Positions 1 to 5,589 of a DNA stretch of 11,992 bases are shown in pieces. A program made the position numbers and the translations under genes. How positions within the stretch are numbered: the first letter of the stretch is position 1; the number at the start of each line of letters is the position of its first letter. This stretch comes from Sutterella parvirubra YIT 11816 (GTDB taxonomy: Bacteria; Pseudomonadota; Gammaproteobacteria; Burkholderiales; Burkholderiaceae_F): contig NZ_JH604850.1 in NCBI RefSeq assembly GCF_000250875.1, positions 1 to 11,992 on the forward strand. Reading direction: 5' to 3'. A model generated the notes under the pieces. The model did no database searches. It saw only the letters and a list, made by a program, of their open reading frames with translations, and was not told the origin of the DNA.

Positions 1-21
1 ACAGGTCCGAAATACGTACCC

Positions 22-357
22 TCATCCCACTTCGCGGTCGAAGATCCGGTCGCCGTCGCCGAGCTCGCCGGAGTCGCCGCTGAAGCCGTTTTCAAGGACG
101 AAGCCCACCTTCCAACCGTTCCCGAATTCCTCCGCGCCGCGCAGACCGAAGCGGGAACCCGTGTAGTCGCCGGAGTTCATCGTGAAGGAGTGCGACTTCG
201 CATCACCGCTCACGAGACCGTCGTCCGGGATGTCGACGTCGGAATTCGTGTAGTTGAGGCCGATGCTGAAGCGACCGTAGAGCTGAATGTCCGCCGCAAG
301 GGCGGAGCCCGCAAAAGCGGCCAGGATGGCCGCTGCCGCCAAAGTCTTCTTGAACAT
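22..357 (-). CDS. Gram-negative general porin, N-terminal fragment ending at a stop codon
   Basis: This is the start of an outer-membrane trimeric porin that would form a diffusion channel. Residues 1-21 are a signal peptide (MFKK, then a hydrophobic Ala-rich core, ALA cleavage site), and the mature protein opens with ADIQLYG, the usual first beta strand of Burkholderiales porins. The segment around residues 61-100 (NSGDYTGSRFGLRG, EEFGNGWKVGF, LENGF) is the conserved early-barrel region. A strong AAGGAG ribosome site lies 7 bases before the ATG. The reading frame stops at 22-24 after 111 residues (DREVG, stop), while family members have roughly 350-400. The family normally continues past this RE with a strand and a turn such as GDFG. 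Both other frames stay open to the edge (one reads GTYFGPV, the other GMRVRISDL), so a frameshift, a decayed gene or a sequence error are all possible; 21 remaining bases cannot decide. The porin identity is sure, the intactness is not. Confidence 0.75.
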   Translation of the reverse strand: MFKKTLAAAAILAAFAGSALAADIQLYGRFSIGLNYTNSDVDIPDDGLVSGDAKSHSFTMNSGDYTGSRFGLRGAEEFGNGWKVGFVLENGFSGDSGELGDGDRIFDREVG

Positions 358-393
358 ACGGGAGCTCCTTCATGCCGCCGCGGCCGCCGCCTT

Positions 394-462
394 CCCATGA
401 AGGGGCGCCCCCGCAGCGCATGGGTACTTGAGAGGACAAGGCACGGACGCGCGGTCCGTGCC
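394..462 (-). promoter_or_regulatory. Structured 5' leader region of the porin gene (two inverted repeats)
   Basis: Read on the reverse strand, the porin start codon is preceded by two inverted repeats. The distal one is a perfect 9-base stem (440-448 with 454-462, 5-base loop). The proximal one has 5-base outer arms (394-398 with 420-424) enclosing the palindrome GGGGCGCCCC at 402-411. Neither is followed by a T run, so they are unlikely to be terminators. They could be a folded mRNA leader or protein-binding sites near the promoter. No convincing -35/-10 pair was found, so which of these they are is open. Confidence 0.35.
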
Positions 463-788
463 CATCGTCACCGTCCATCCTCGCCGCCCCGCCCTTTTCC
501 GTACGATTCGGGTTAGCACTCGCTCCGCCCAATCGCTGCGGTGAGCCTCTCCAAATCCGCCTCCAAACGGAAGATCCCGGGCAACGGGTCCGATCCCTCG
601 CCTCAAACCCCGTTGTGTACCGGAAGGCACAGCATCCGAAGACCTGCCTTCTTCATCCCCCGCCGACACCAATCCCGCTAGAGAGAACTCCCTACGCCCA
701 ACCTCCCAACGGATCTGCGCGCACAGGGATCCATCCCGCGGGCCCGCTATTTTTCGCGCCTCCGCCCAACAAAAAGCGGATTCGGCCT

Positions 789-825
789 CATAATGGAACA
801 AAAGGCGACCGGCCCGCGCCGGTCG
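789..825 (+). promoter_or_regulatory. Candidate -10 box and leader hairpin of the universal stress gene
   Basis: CATAAT at 789-794 matches the sigma-70 -10 consensus at five of six bases, but no good -35 is seen 16-18 bases upstream (CCAACA at 766-771). Just downstream, 806-813 pairs perfectly with 818-825 as an 8-base GC-rich stem around a 4-base loop. No T run follows on the forward strand. If the promoter call is right, the hairpin sits in the mRNA leader about 50 bases before the start codon. It could also be an operator. Confidence 0.3.
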
Positions 826-874
826 GAAACAGGCAACCCAAAAGCCCCATCACAGCACTCGAGGAGGACCTTCC

Positions 875-1777
875 ATGCGCATTCTCGTTCCCGTCGACGG
901 CACCGAACAGAGCCGCCACATGCTCCGGTTTTTGGCCGGCCGCGAAACGATGCTCGGCTCGCACCCGGACATCACGCTCGCGAACGTCCAGTACTCGGTC
1001 CCCGAAGCGGTGATCCGCCTCCTCGACCTCCAGAGCGTCAAGGCCGCCTGCGAAGCCGAAGGCCGTCAGGTCTTCGACAAGCTCCGCGACGAAATCTCGC
1101 AGCTCAGGGCCGACGTGAAGGAAACCGTCCTCTACGGCGACGCGGGTGAGGCGATCGCGGCGGAAGCCGACCGCATCGACGCCGACCTCATCATGATGGG
1201 GACGCGCGGCCTCAACGCCCCGATGGTCTACCTCCTCGGTTCCGTCTCGAACAGCGTCCTTTCGAAGACCCAGCGTCCGCTCCTTCTCGTTCGTCCCGAA
1301 ACCCCGGTGACGGGCGGCGACGCGATGCGCGTGGGCATCGCGGTCGACGGCTCCGAGCACGGTCTCGCCGCCGTGGCGGTGACGCTCTCCAACGCCGAAC
1401 TCTTCGGGAAGAACGCGAGCTTCCGGATTCTGAACGCCCAGCCCGACTACCGCGACGTCATGTCGCAGTCGGCGTACATGCTCGACACGATCGGGCCTCT
1501 TCTCACCCAGGACGAATTCCGCGAAGAAGCCGAAAAGGCCTACAAGGACGCCGTGGACCCCGCGCTTGAACTCTTCAAGACGGCGCGCCTCCCGGCGACC
1601 GGGGTCGAACTCTTCGGCGACGCCGGCGAAGCGATTTCCGAATACGCCCGCGAAAACCTCGACATCCTCGTCATGGGTTCGCACGGCCGCGGCAACTTCA
1701 CGGCCGCCGTCATGGGCTCGACCGCGATGAAGATCGCCGCCACCTCGACGGTGCCCATCCTCGTCGTCCGGAAGTAA
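875..1777 (+). CDS. Tandem-domain universal stress protein (UspA family)
   Basis: This is a cytoplasmic ATP-binding stress protein with two fused UspA domains, 300 residues in all, the usual size of the tandem type. Domain 1 covers about residues 1-141 and domain 2 about 151-300. Each opens with a beta strand ending in VDG (MRILVPVDG, MRVGIAVDG) and each carries a full G-2X-G-9X-G-S nucleotide motif: G109, G112, G122-S123 in the first and G268, G271, G281-S282 in the second. Both halves also share GDAGEAI (88-94 and 248-254), a sign of internal duplication. With both motifs intact, both halves should bind ATP. The start is fixed by a GAGGAGG ribosome site at 861-867. The gene stands alone and is closed by its own terminator. 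Tandem Usp proteins are often induced by oxygen limitation or stationary phase, but I saw no FNR-type site here. The exact client process is unknown. Confidence 0.95.
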   Translation: MRILVPVDGTEQSRHMLRFLAGRETMLGSHPDITLANVQYSVPEAVIRLLDLQSVKAACEAEGRQVFDKLRDEISQLRADVKETVLYGDAGEAIAAEADRIDADLIMMGTRGLNAPMVYLLGSVSNSVLSKTQRPLLLVRPETPVTGGDAMRVGIAVDGSEHGLAAVAVTLSNAELFGKNASFRILNAQPDYRDVMSQSAYMLDTIGPLLTQDEFREEAEKAYKDAVDPALELFKTARLPATGVELFGDAGEAISEYARENLDILVMGSHGRGNFTAAVMGSTAMKIAATSTVPILVVRK

Positions 1778-1833
1778 CCCGACGGTCCCGCGCCCCTCGT
1801 CCGAAAGAGAGGGACGCGGACCAAGACACCAAG

Positions 1834-1867
1834 AACCCCCGGAAGCCTCGGCCGCCGGGGGTTTCTT
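1834..1867 (+). terminator. Intrinsic terminator of the stress-protein gene
   Basis: A perfect 9-base stem (AACCCCCGG at 1834-1842 with CCGGGGGTT at 1855-1863) encloses a smaller internal hairpin (1845-1847 with 1850-1852) and is followed by TTTCTT. It lies about 55 bases after the stop codon. It also sits just past the end of the convergent amidohydrolase gene, but on that strand no T run follows, so it probably serves mainly the forward gene. Confidence 0.85.
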
Positions 1868-1892
1868 CATGCGGGATCTCTGTTGATCAGGC

Positions 1893-3299
1893 TCACACGG
1901 CCTTCAAGCGCTCGACCTGTTCGCCCGGGTCGACCGTGACGGCCTTCATCCCACGGGCTTCGATCGCGGCGCGGCCGCGTTCGGTGCAGATGACCGACGC
2001 GCTCTTCCCCACGACCTCACCCTTCCAGAGGACCCTGCGGCCCGCGACGAAGGACGCCACCGGCGTCTGTGTCGCGAAGTCGTAGACCGTGATGTCGGCG
2101 TCGGCACCCACGGAGAAGTGGCCCTTGGTCTTGAGCCGCAGCATCCGGGCGGGATTGAGCGACGTCTTCTGCACGAACTGCGGGAGCGTGAGGACGTCCA
2201 ACTTCACAAGCGACAACCCTTGCGAGAGGATGACGTTTCTCGGAATGCAGCCGCCGTCCGTCGAGATCGCGTCCACCACGAACGCCCCGTCCGGGCGCAC
2301 CGCGCGGGCGAGCTCGATGCGGGGAAGCGGCGGGTTCACGTTGAAGCTCCCGCCCACGTCGGTCCCCGCGGCCTCCCAGCGCGCGAGCGCTTCGGGACCG
2401 GTCATGAGGTCGGAATACCCGCCCGCGTCGTAGACGACGAAGGCCTTCTGCGCGAGGAGCGCCGCGCGCACGCCCTCACGGTCTTCCGAAAAGCCGAAGC
2501 GGCGCAGGCAGTTCCCCGTCACCTTGGAGAGGATCTTCCCGTCGGGCCCGCAGGTGAGGCGCGTGCCGTTCTTGGGGCTCACGTACGCCTCGCAGAGGAT
2601 GTTGGGATTCGCAATCAGGAGGTCTTCCGCTTCCGCGCACTCCTCCATCTCGGGCTTCACCGCGCCGCGGCAGTAGGCGTTGATGTGGGCGAGGTGCAAG
2701 GGGCGTCCCGCCGCCATCTCGACGGCTTCGCGCATGCCGTTGATGTTGGAGCCGTTTTCGGTCGTGCCCGCGTGCCACGCGACGTAGGCGCGGCGCTCGA
2801 GCGCGGTCTTGACGAGAAGCGACGAGACCTTGGGTTCGAGCGGGTAGTGGCCGCCCAAAAGCTTCACGCCCAAGGCGCCCTCGGCGAGCGAGGTTTCAAT
2901 CAATTCCACCATCTCAGACTCGGACGGCGAACTCGTCTTGAAGGTGAACGGGGGCGACGCGTACTGGAGGATCGCCATGTTGATGCCGGCGCCGTACTGG
3001 GGGACGTTGTCGAGAACGTCGGCCAAGGGCCCCGCCATGTCGAGGCAGGTCGTCACGCCCGCCATCGCGAGCATCTTGGGGCCGAAGGGCGAGCCCCAGA
3101 TCGAGCCGAGATGGACGTGGCTGTCGATGATGCCGGGCTGGACCACGAGCCCGGTGAAGTCGATCTCCTCGCGTCCGGAACCGGCAATCGTCGGGGCCAC
3201 CTCGGCGATCTTCCCGTTTTCCATCGCCACGTCCGCGACGGCGTCGAGGCCGTTCAGCGGATCCACCACGCGCGCGCCGCGCAGGATCAGGTCGTACAT
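1893..3299 (-). CDS. Metal-dependent amidohydrolase, dihydroorotase/hydantoinase-like, substrate unknown
   Basis: A 468-residue cytoplasmic hydrolase of the amidohydrolase superfamily, predicted to cleave an amide or ring C-N bond with a metal-activated water. The N-terminal beta-sandwich part (LILRGARVVDP, 4-14) leads to the metal site: H61 and H63 in GIIDSHVHLG, a probable carboxylated lysine K146 in GVKLLGG, H176 in AWHAG, H205 in LAHINAY and D348 in STDGG. That is the full set for a two-metal site. The C-terminus returns to the sandwich (GHFSVGADADITVYD, about 393-407). The start is supported by an AAGGAG ribosome site 7 bases upstream. It lies 181 bases downstream of an ABC ATPase gene on the same strand and may share its transcript, hinting that the transporter handles this enzyme's substrate; that is inference. 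The sequence does not tell me whether the substrate is an N-acyl amino acid, a hydantoin or another cyclic amide. Confidence 0.85.
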   Translation of the reverse strand: MYDLILRGARVVDPLNGLDAVADVAMENGKIAEVAPTIAGSGREEIDFTGLVVQPGIIDSHVHLGSIWGSPFGPKMLAMAGVTTCLDMAGPLADVLDNVPQYGAGINMAILQYASPPFTFKTSSPSESEMVELIETSLAEGALGVKLLGGHYPLEPKVSSLLVKTALERRAYVAWHAGTTENGSNINGMREAVEMAAGRPLHLAHINAYCRGAVKPEMEECAEAEDLLIANPNILCEAYVSPKNGTRLTCGPDGKILSKVTGNCLRRFGFSEDREGVRAALLAQKAFVVYDAGGYSDLMTGPEALARWEAAGTDVGGSFNVNPPLPRIELARAVRPDGAFVVDAISTDGGCIPRNVILSQGLSLVKLDVLTLPQFVQKTSLNPARMLRLKTKGHFSVGADADITVYDFATQTPVASFVAGRRVLWKGEVVGKSASVICTERGRAAIEARGMKAVTVDPGEQVERLKAV

Positions 3300-3480
3300 G
3301 TCGTTTCTCCTTCTTGGGTCTGGTCGGGGCGCGCCGGGTTGGTCGGCCGACGCGCCTTCAAGCGATGCCGAGAAGGATAGACCTCTTCGGGGAAACCGGA
3401 GAAGCGCACGAACCCCAAGACCGGGCCACCGGACGGGCGGTCGGGGGCCGTTGCCCTGCCCTTCTGCGTGCTCCGTCGGC

Positions 3481-4233
3481 TCAGCGCCCGGAGCCTTCGA
3501 AGAGCTTGTAGATGTTGTCGCGCTTGATCGTGAGCTGCGAGAGGATGAAGTGCTCGACGAAGTCGTTCGCCGGGGCGCTCACGATCTCCATCGGGGTCGC
3601 GTACTGGGCGATGCGGCCTTCGTTGATGATCAAGACCTTGTCGGAGAGCGTGAGCGCTTCCTCCGGGTCGTGCGTGACGATGAGGGTCGTCAATTGAAAC
3701 TGCCGCGCGATCGTCTTGATGCGGGCCTTGATCGACTCCTTGATGAGGCCGTCCAAGGCGGACAAGGGTTCGTCGAGCAGGAGGAGCCGGGGCTTCATCA
3801 CGAGCGTGCGCGCCAACGCGACGCGCTGCTTTTGCCCGCCCGAGAGTTCGTCGATCTTCTTCTGGAGGTGCTCTTCCAAGCCGAGGAGCTTCACGAGGTC
3901 CTTGACTTCGGCGTCGGTCGTGCGGTTTTTGACGTTCCGCAGTCCGTAGACGATGTTCTCGTAGGCGTTGAGGTTGGGAAAGAGCGCGTAGTCTTGAAAG
4001 ACGATGTTGAAGCCGCGCCTTTCCATCGGGACGCGGGTGAGATCCTCCCCGTCATAGACGAGCCGCCCGCCCGTCGGGCGCACGAGCCCGAGGACGATGT
4101 TCAAGAGCGTTGTCTTCCCGCAGCCCGAGGGCCCCAGAATCGAGACGATCTCCCCCTTCTCGGCCGAAAAGGAGATGCCGCGAAGGACTTCGCGTCCTTC
4201 GAAGGATTGGGTGATGTTCTCGAGCTTGAGCAT
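3481..4233 (-). CDS. ABC transporter ATP-binding subunit (polyamine/iron/phosphonate import type)
   Basis: A 250-residue ATPase that would power an inner-membrane importer. All motifs are intact: Walker A GPSGCGKTT at 34-42, Q-loop Q80 in FQDYALFP, signature LSGGQKQR at 130-137, Walker B LLLLDEP at 150-156, D-loop SALDG and H-loop H188 in VTHDPEEA. FQDYALFP and THDPEEAL place it near the PotA/FbpC/PhnT group. At 250 residues it lacks the C-terminal TOBE regulatory domain of the roughly 350-residue members. No permease or substrate-binding protein is encoded in the window: a regulator lies upstream and an amidohydrolase downstream. It must therefore work with membrane subunits encoded elsewhere, or have been separated from them. 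The start has no clear Shine-Dalgarno, but MLKLENITQSF is the standard ABC start. The transported substrate cannot be assigned. Confidence 0.9.
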   Translation of the reverse strand: MLKLENITQSFEGREVLRGISFSAEKGEIVSILGPSGCGKTTLLNIVLGLVRPTGGRLVYDGEDLTRVPMERRGFNIVFQDYALFPNLNAYENIVYGLRNVKNRTTDAEVKDLVKLLGLEEHLQKKIDELSGGQKQRVALARTLVMKPRLLLLDEPLSALDGLIKESIKARIKTIARQFQLTTLIVTHDPEEALTLSDKVLIINEGRIAQYATPMEIVSAPANDFVEHFILSQLTIKRDNIYKLFEGSGR

Positions 4234-4259
4234 GGGGTCTTGGCGGTCCGGTGCGTGGG

Positions 4260-4283
4260 AGGCGCCCTCTTCGGAAGGCGCCT
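4260..4283 (-). other. Inverted repeat in the leader of the ABC ATPase gene
   Basis: AGGCGCC at 4260-4266 is the exact complement of GGCGCCT at 4277-4283, with a 10-base loop. It lies 27 bases before the ATPase start codon on the reverse strand, where it would fold in the mRNA leader. No T run follows on either strand, so it is not an intrinsic terminator. It may affect translation of a gene that has no clear ribosome site; this is inference. Confidence 0.35.
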
Positions 4284-4296
4284 TCGTGAGTGTCTG

Positions 4297-4318
4297 CGGT
4301 TTCTCTTCGGTTTCTCTT
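4297..4318. repeat. Two tandem copies of an 11-base unit
   Basis: CGGTTTCTCTT is present twice in direct succession (4297-4307 and 4308-4318), followed by a further CG. On the reverse strand it gives a purine-rich stretch in the predicted leader of the ABC ATPase mRNA. With only two copies this may be a simple slippage duplication. Confidence 0.6.
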
Positions 4319-4329
4319 CGTTGCGCGGC

Positions 4330-4359
4330 ATTCTACCGCGAGGGGGCCTGGCGGGCCAA
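4330..4359 (-). promoter_or_regulatory. Candidate sigma-70 promoter of the ABC ATPase gene
   Basis: On the reverse strand TAGAAT (4330-4335) matches the -10 consensus at five of six bases and is preceded, after 18 bases, by TTGGCC (4354-4359), which keeps the TTG of the -35. The start site would be near 4322, giving a leader of about 90 bases that contains the tandem repeat and the hairpin. The same TAGAATG string occurs in front of the XRE gene and the lipoprotein gene. Confidence 0.4.
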
Positions 4360-4401
4360 AACCGTCGGTCCGGGCGGCATCGTGAGACCCCGAGACAAGA
4401 A

Positions 4402-4432
4402 CGGCCGCCGGAGGATTTCTTCGCGGCGGCCG
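4402..4432 (-). terminator. Probable terminator hairpin downstream of the XRE gene
   Basis: A perfect 9-base GC stem (4402-4410 with 4424-4432) encloses a 13-base loop. On the reverse strand it is followed by TTCTTGTC, a weak T-rich tail. It lies about 100 bases after the XRE stop codon. The transcript between (about 4455-4506) is rich in C and A and poor in G on the reverse strand, as Rho loading sites are, so termination could be Rho-assisted. It separates the XRE unit from the ATPase promoter. Confidence 0.45.
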
Positions 4433-4528
4433 GTTGGTGAGGCATGACGGTTGATGCGCTTCTTGGTTCTTCTTCGTACTGGTTGGTGCGTTGGGCGGTT
4501 TGGTCAGACTGAAGATCGGTCGGCCGAC

Positions 4529-4996
4529 TCACAGCGGCTTCACCGAATTCGTGGAGAGCTTCGTCGAGAGCTTGATGTGCCCGCGGCGGTGCCCCCGGTG
4601 CGGCGGCTCTTCCGGGGCCGCTCCCTTCGGAGTCTTGGAGGCCATGAGTTCGGCTTCCCAGACATGGTGCTCGCGGCCTTTGATGACGGCGGTGCGCTCC
4701 AGCTCCTCTACGGTGAATTCGGCGCCGGGGCCGGAGATCGCGAGCGAGCAGTTGAAGCTCTCCAACACCGCGAAGATCATCCCGACCCGGATCGTCTCCT
4801 TGCCGTTTTCAAGGTCGTTGTACCAGCGGCGGCCCACGCCGAGGAGCTCGGCGGCTTCGATCTGCGAAAAGCCCATGCGTAGACGGAGCACGCGGATGAG
4901 CGCGCCCAGGGCGGCGGGGTCGCTCACCTTGACGAACTTGGTGCGCTCGACGGCCGCACGCTTCTTGCGATCCTTTTTGGGCATCTGGTTGGGCAT
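4529..4996 (-). CDS. HipB-like XRE-family DNA-binding regulator, no toxin partner in window
   Basis: A 155-residue transcriptional regulator. A basic N-terminus (KKDRKKR) leads into an XRE helix-turn-helix at about 29-86; the recognition region SQIEAAELLGVGRRWYNDLE at 44-63 followed by NGKETIRVG is typical of the HipB/y4mF antitoxin-type regulators. The tail from about residue 95 is unusual: Pro- and His/Arg-rich (HRGHRRGH, 133-140) and ending in the tandem KLSTKLST. HipB itself is about 88 residues. The first ATG is preferred because AGAAGGA stands directly upstream, while the internal Met5 has no ribosome site. HipB-like genes usually precede a kinase toxin, but downstream here is a probable terminator and then the ABC ATPase, so it is an orphan. 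A palindrome in its promoter suggests autorepression. It could be a plain regulator rather than a former antitoxin. Confidence 0.8.
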   Translation of the reverse strand: MPNQMPKKDRKKRAAVERTKFVKVSDPAALGALIRVLRLRMGFSQIEAAELLGVGRRWYNDLENGKETIRVGMIFAVLESFNCSLAISGPGAEFTVEELERTAVIKGREHHVWEAELMASKTPKGAAPEEPPHRGHRRGHIKLSTKLSTNSVKPL

Positions 4997-5013
4997 GTCC
5001 TTCTCCGCAGTAG

Positions 5014-5033
5014 CCGGACCCCTTTGGGGCCGG
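5014..5033 (-). other. Inverted repeat in the XRE gene leader
   Basis: CCGG-A-CCCC, TTT, GGGG-CCGG: 8 complementary bases on each side with one unpaired A at 5018 and a 3-base loop. It lies 17 bases before the XRE start codon, close enough for an mRNA hairpin to influence ribosome access. It has no T run. Confidence 0.35.
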
Positions 5034-5058
5034 ACGGCATGACGGGATCTTCGCTTGA

Positions 5059-5088
5059 ATTATGGAGTGCTCCATTCTACACAAGCAA
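5059..5088 (-). promoter_or_regulatory. XRE promoter with an overlapping palindromic operator
   Basis: ATGGAG-TG-CTCCAT at 5062-5075 is a perfect palindrome with 6-base arms. It is embedded in reverse-strand promoter elements: CATAAT (5059-5064) lies 18 bases from TTGCTT (5083-5088), and TAGAAT (5074-5079) is an alternative -10 whose start site would fall inside the palindrome. In either case a dimer bound to the palindrome would block RNA polymerase. This is the standard arrangement for autoregulated XRE genes. The site is seen in the sequence; that the XRE protein binds it is inference. Confidence 0.55.
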
Positions 5089-5132
5089 GGGGGAGCCTGA
5101 AGAAATATTTCCGTTGGCGTTTCTCCACATAG

Positions 5133-5196
5133 TTCCCTATCAATCGGGAATAGCTGAATTTCCGTCTACGCAGTGACCAAAGTTCCCAAAGGGGAA
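5133..5196. repeat. Two TTCCC/GGGAA inverted repeats about 50 bases apart
   Basis: TTCCC-N8-GGGAA at 5133-5150 and TTCCC-N4-GGGAA at 5183-5196; both are preceded by AG (AGTTCCC). The first has the same arm length and spacer as the E. coli HipB operator (TATCC-N8-GGATA), though the arm bases differ. They lie roughly 60-120 bases upstream of the XRE promoter and could be extra binding sites for that regulator or sites for a different protein. Confidence 0.4.
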
Positions 5197-5440
5197 GGAT
5201 GATTGTTCGTGACATCAGTTTTTGATCTCGCAAAAACAGCGGTTTTCAGCCGCACTTCACCGGCTTAAGCCCAAAGGCGTAAGGGTCTGCGTCAATACGT
5301 ACCGAGAAAGCGCCCGAATCGGGGTTTGCCCGATAGGGATTTCCTTTACCGAACGGCGTACCCAGGCCCGCAGCCGCCTCCCGCACAAGGGGATTTGACC
5401 CGCGTCAAAGCCGCGGAGCATCTTTTCCCCGTCGGACGGA

Positions 5441-5467
5441 TAGAGCGGCGCTATCGCCGCCGCTCTA
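5441..5467. repeat. 10-base perfect inverted repeat (hairpin)
   Basis: TAGAGCGGCG at 5441-5450 is the exact complement of CGCCGCTCTA at 5458-5467, with a 7-base loop that itself can extend the pairing in a shifted register. It lies about 120 bases beyond the end of the acetyltransferase gene. No T run follows on either strand, so an intrinsic terminator is unlikely; a transcript-end stabiliser or REP-like element is possible. Confidence 0.5.
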
Positions 5468-5510
5468 GGCATCATGGCTTAAAGCACCCGATCGGGAAGG
5501 AAATCGGAAC

Positions 5511-5540
5511 CGGACCCAAGCGGACCCGAGCGGACCCGAC
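5511..5540. repeat. Three tandem copies of a 10-base unit
   Basis: CGGACCCAAG, CGGACCCGAG and CGGACCCGAC follow one another exactly, each differing from the next by one base. The array lies 50 bases beyond the acetyltransferase stop codon, outside any supportable gene. It is a small tandem repeat that could vary in copy number between strains. Confidence 0.65.
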
Positions 5541-5589
5541 CCAACCGCAAAGGCGCCCGGAAGGCCCGGCGGGGATGTCCGCCCGTGCG

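Larger units (their letters stand above)
358..874. other. Non-coding gap between divergent porin and stress-protein genes
   Basis: These 517 bases separate two genes that are transcribed away from each other, so both promoters should lie here. Open frames crossing the gap have no ribosome site and no recognisable protein features, and I treat them as chance GC-rich frames. Apart from the porin leader repeats and the hairpin before the stress-protein gene, visible features are a GCC-rich tract at 374-391 and a short T-rich patch near 750-754. I see no RNA gene or mobile element. Confidence 0.6.
5089..5589. other. Low-GC, inverted-repeat-rich non-coding region
   Basis: About 500 bases with no supportable gene. 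By hand count 5101-5280 is 84 G/C of 180 (about 47%), clearly lower than the flanking genes. The region holds paired TTCCC/GGGAA repeats, a cluster of ATCGGG/CCCGAT hexamers (5143-5148, 5318-5323, 5329-5334, 5487-5496), including a 6-base stem at 5318-5334 and the perfect palindrome CCCGATCGGG at 5487-5496, a 10-base hairpin and a triple 10-base repeat. A short hairpin near 5241-5253 followed on the reverse strand by a T run is a weak terminator candidate. It may be the leftover of a lost gene, a small RNA locus, or a control region; nothing seen decides this. Confidence 0.55.

Noticed and set aside
806..825. Hairpin before the stress-protein gene as an intrinsic terminator
   Set aside because: On the forward strand no T run follows; on the reverse strand a short T run follows, but no reverse gene ends there.
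788..1870. Reverse-strand 360-codon frame opposite the universal stress gene
   Set aside because: The forward frame has both UspA nucleotide motifs; the reverse frame reads through the intrinsic terminator and shows no domain.
2118..4440. Long forward-strand open frames of 420 and 500 codons across the amidohydrolase and ABC ATPase genes
   Set aside because: They lie opposite genes with clear domains, are rich in Arg, Asp, Glu, Gly and Val as expected for antisense GC-rich frames, and have no recognisable motifs or ribosome sites.
5487..5496. CCCGATCGGG as an attachment site or replication origin element
   Set aside because: No integrase, no DnaA-type boxes and no direct-repeat partner were found; it is only a short palindrome.
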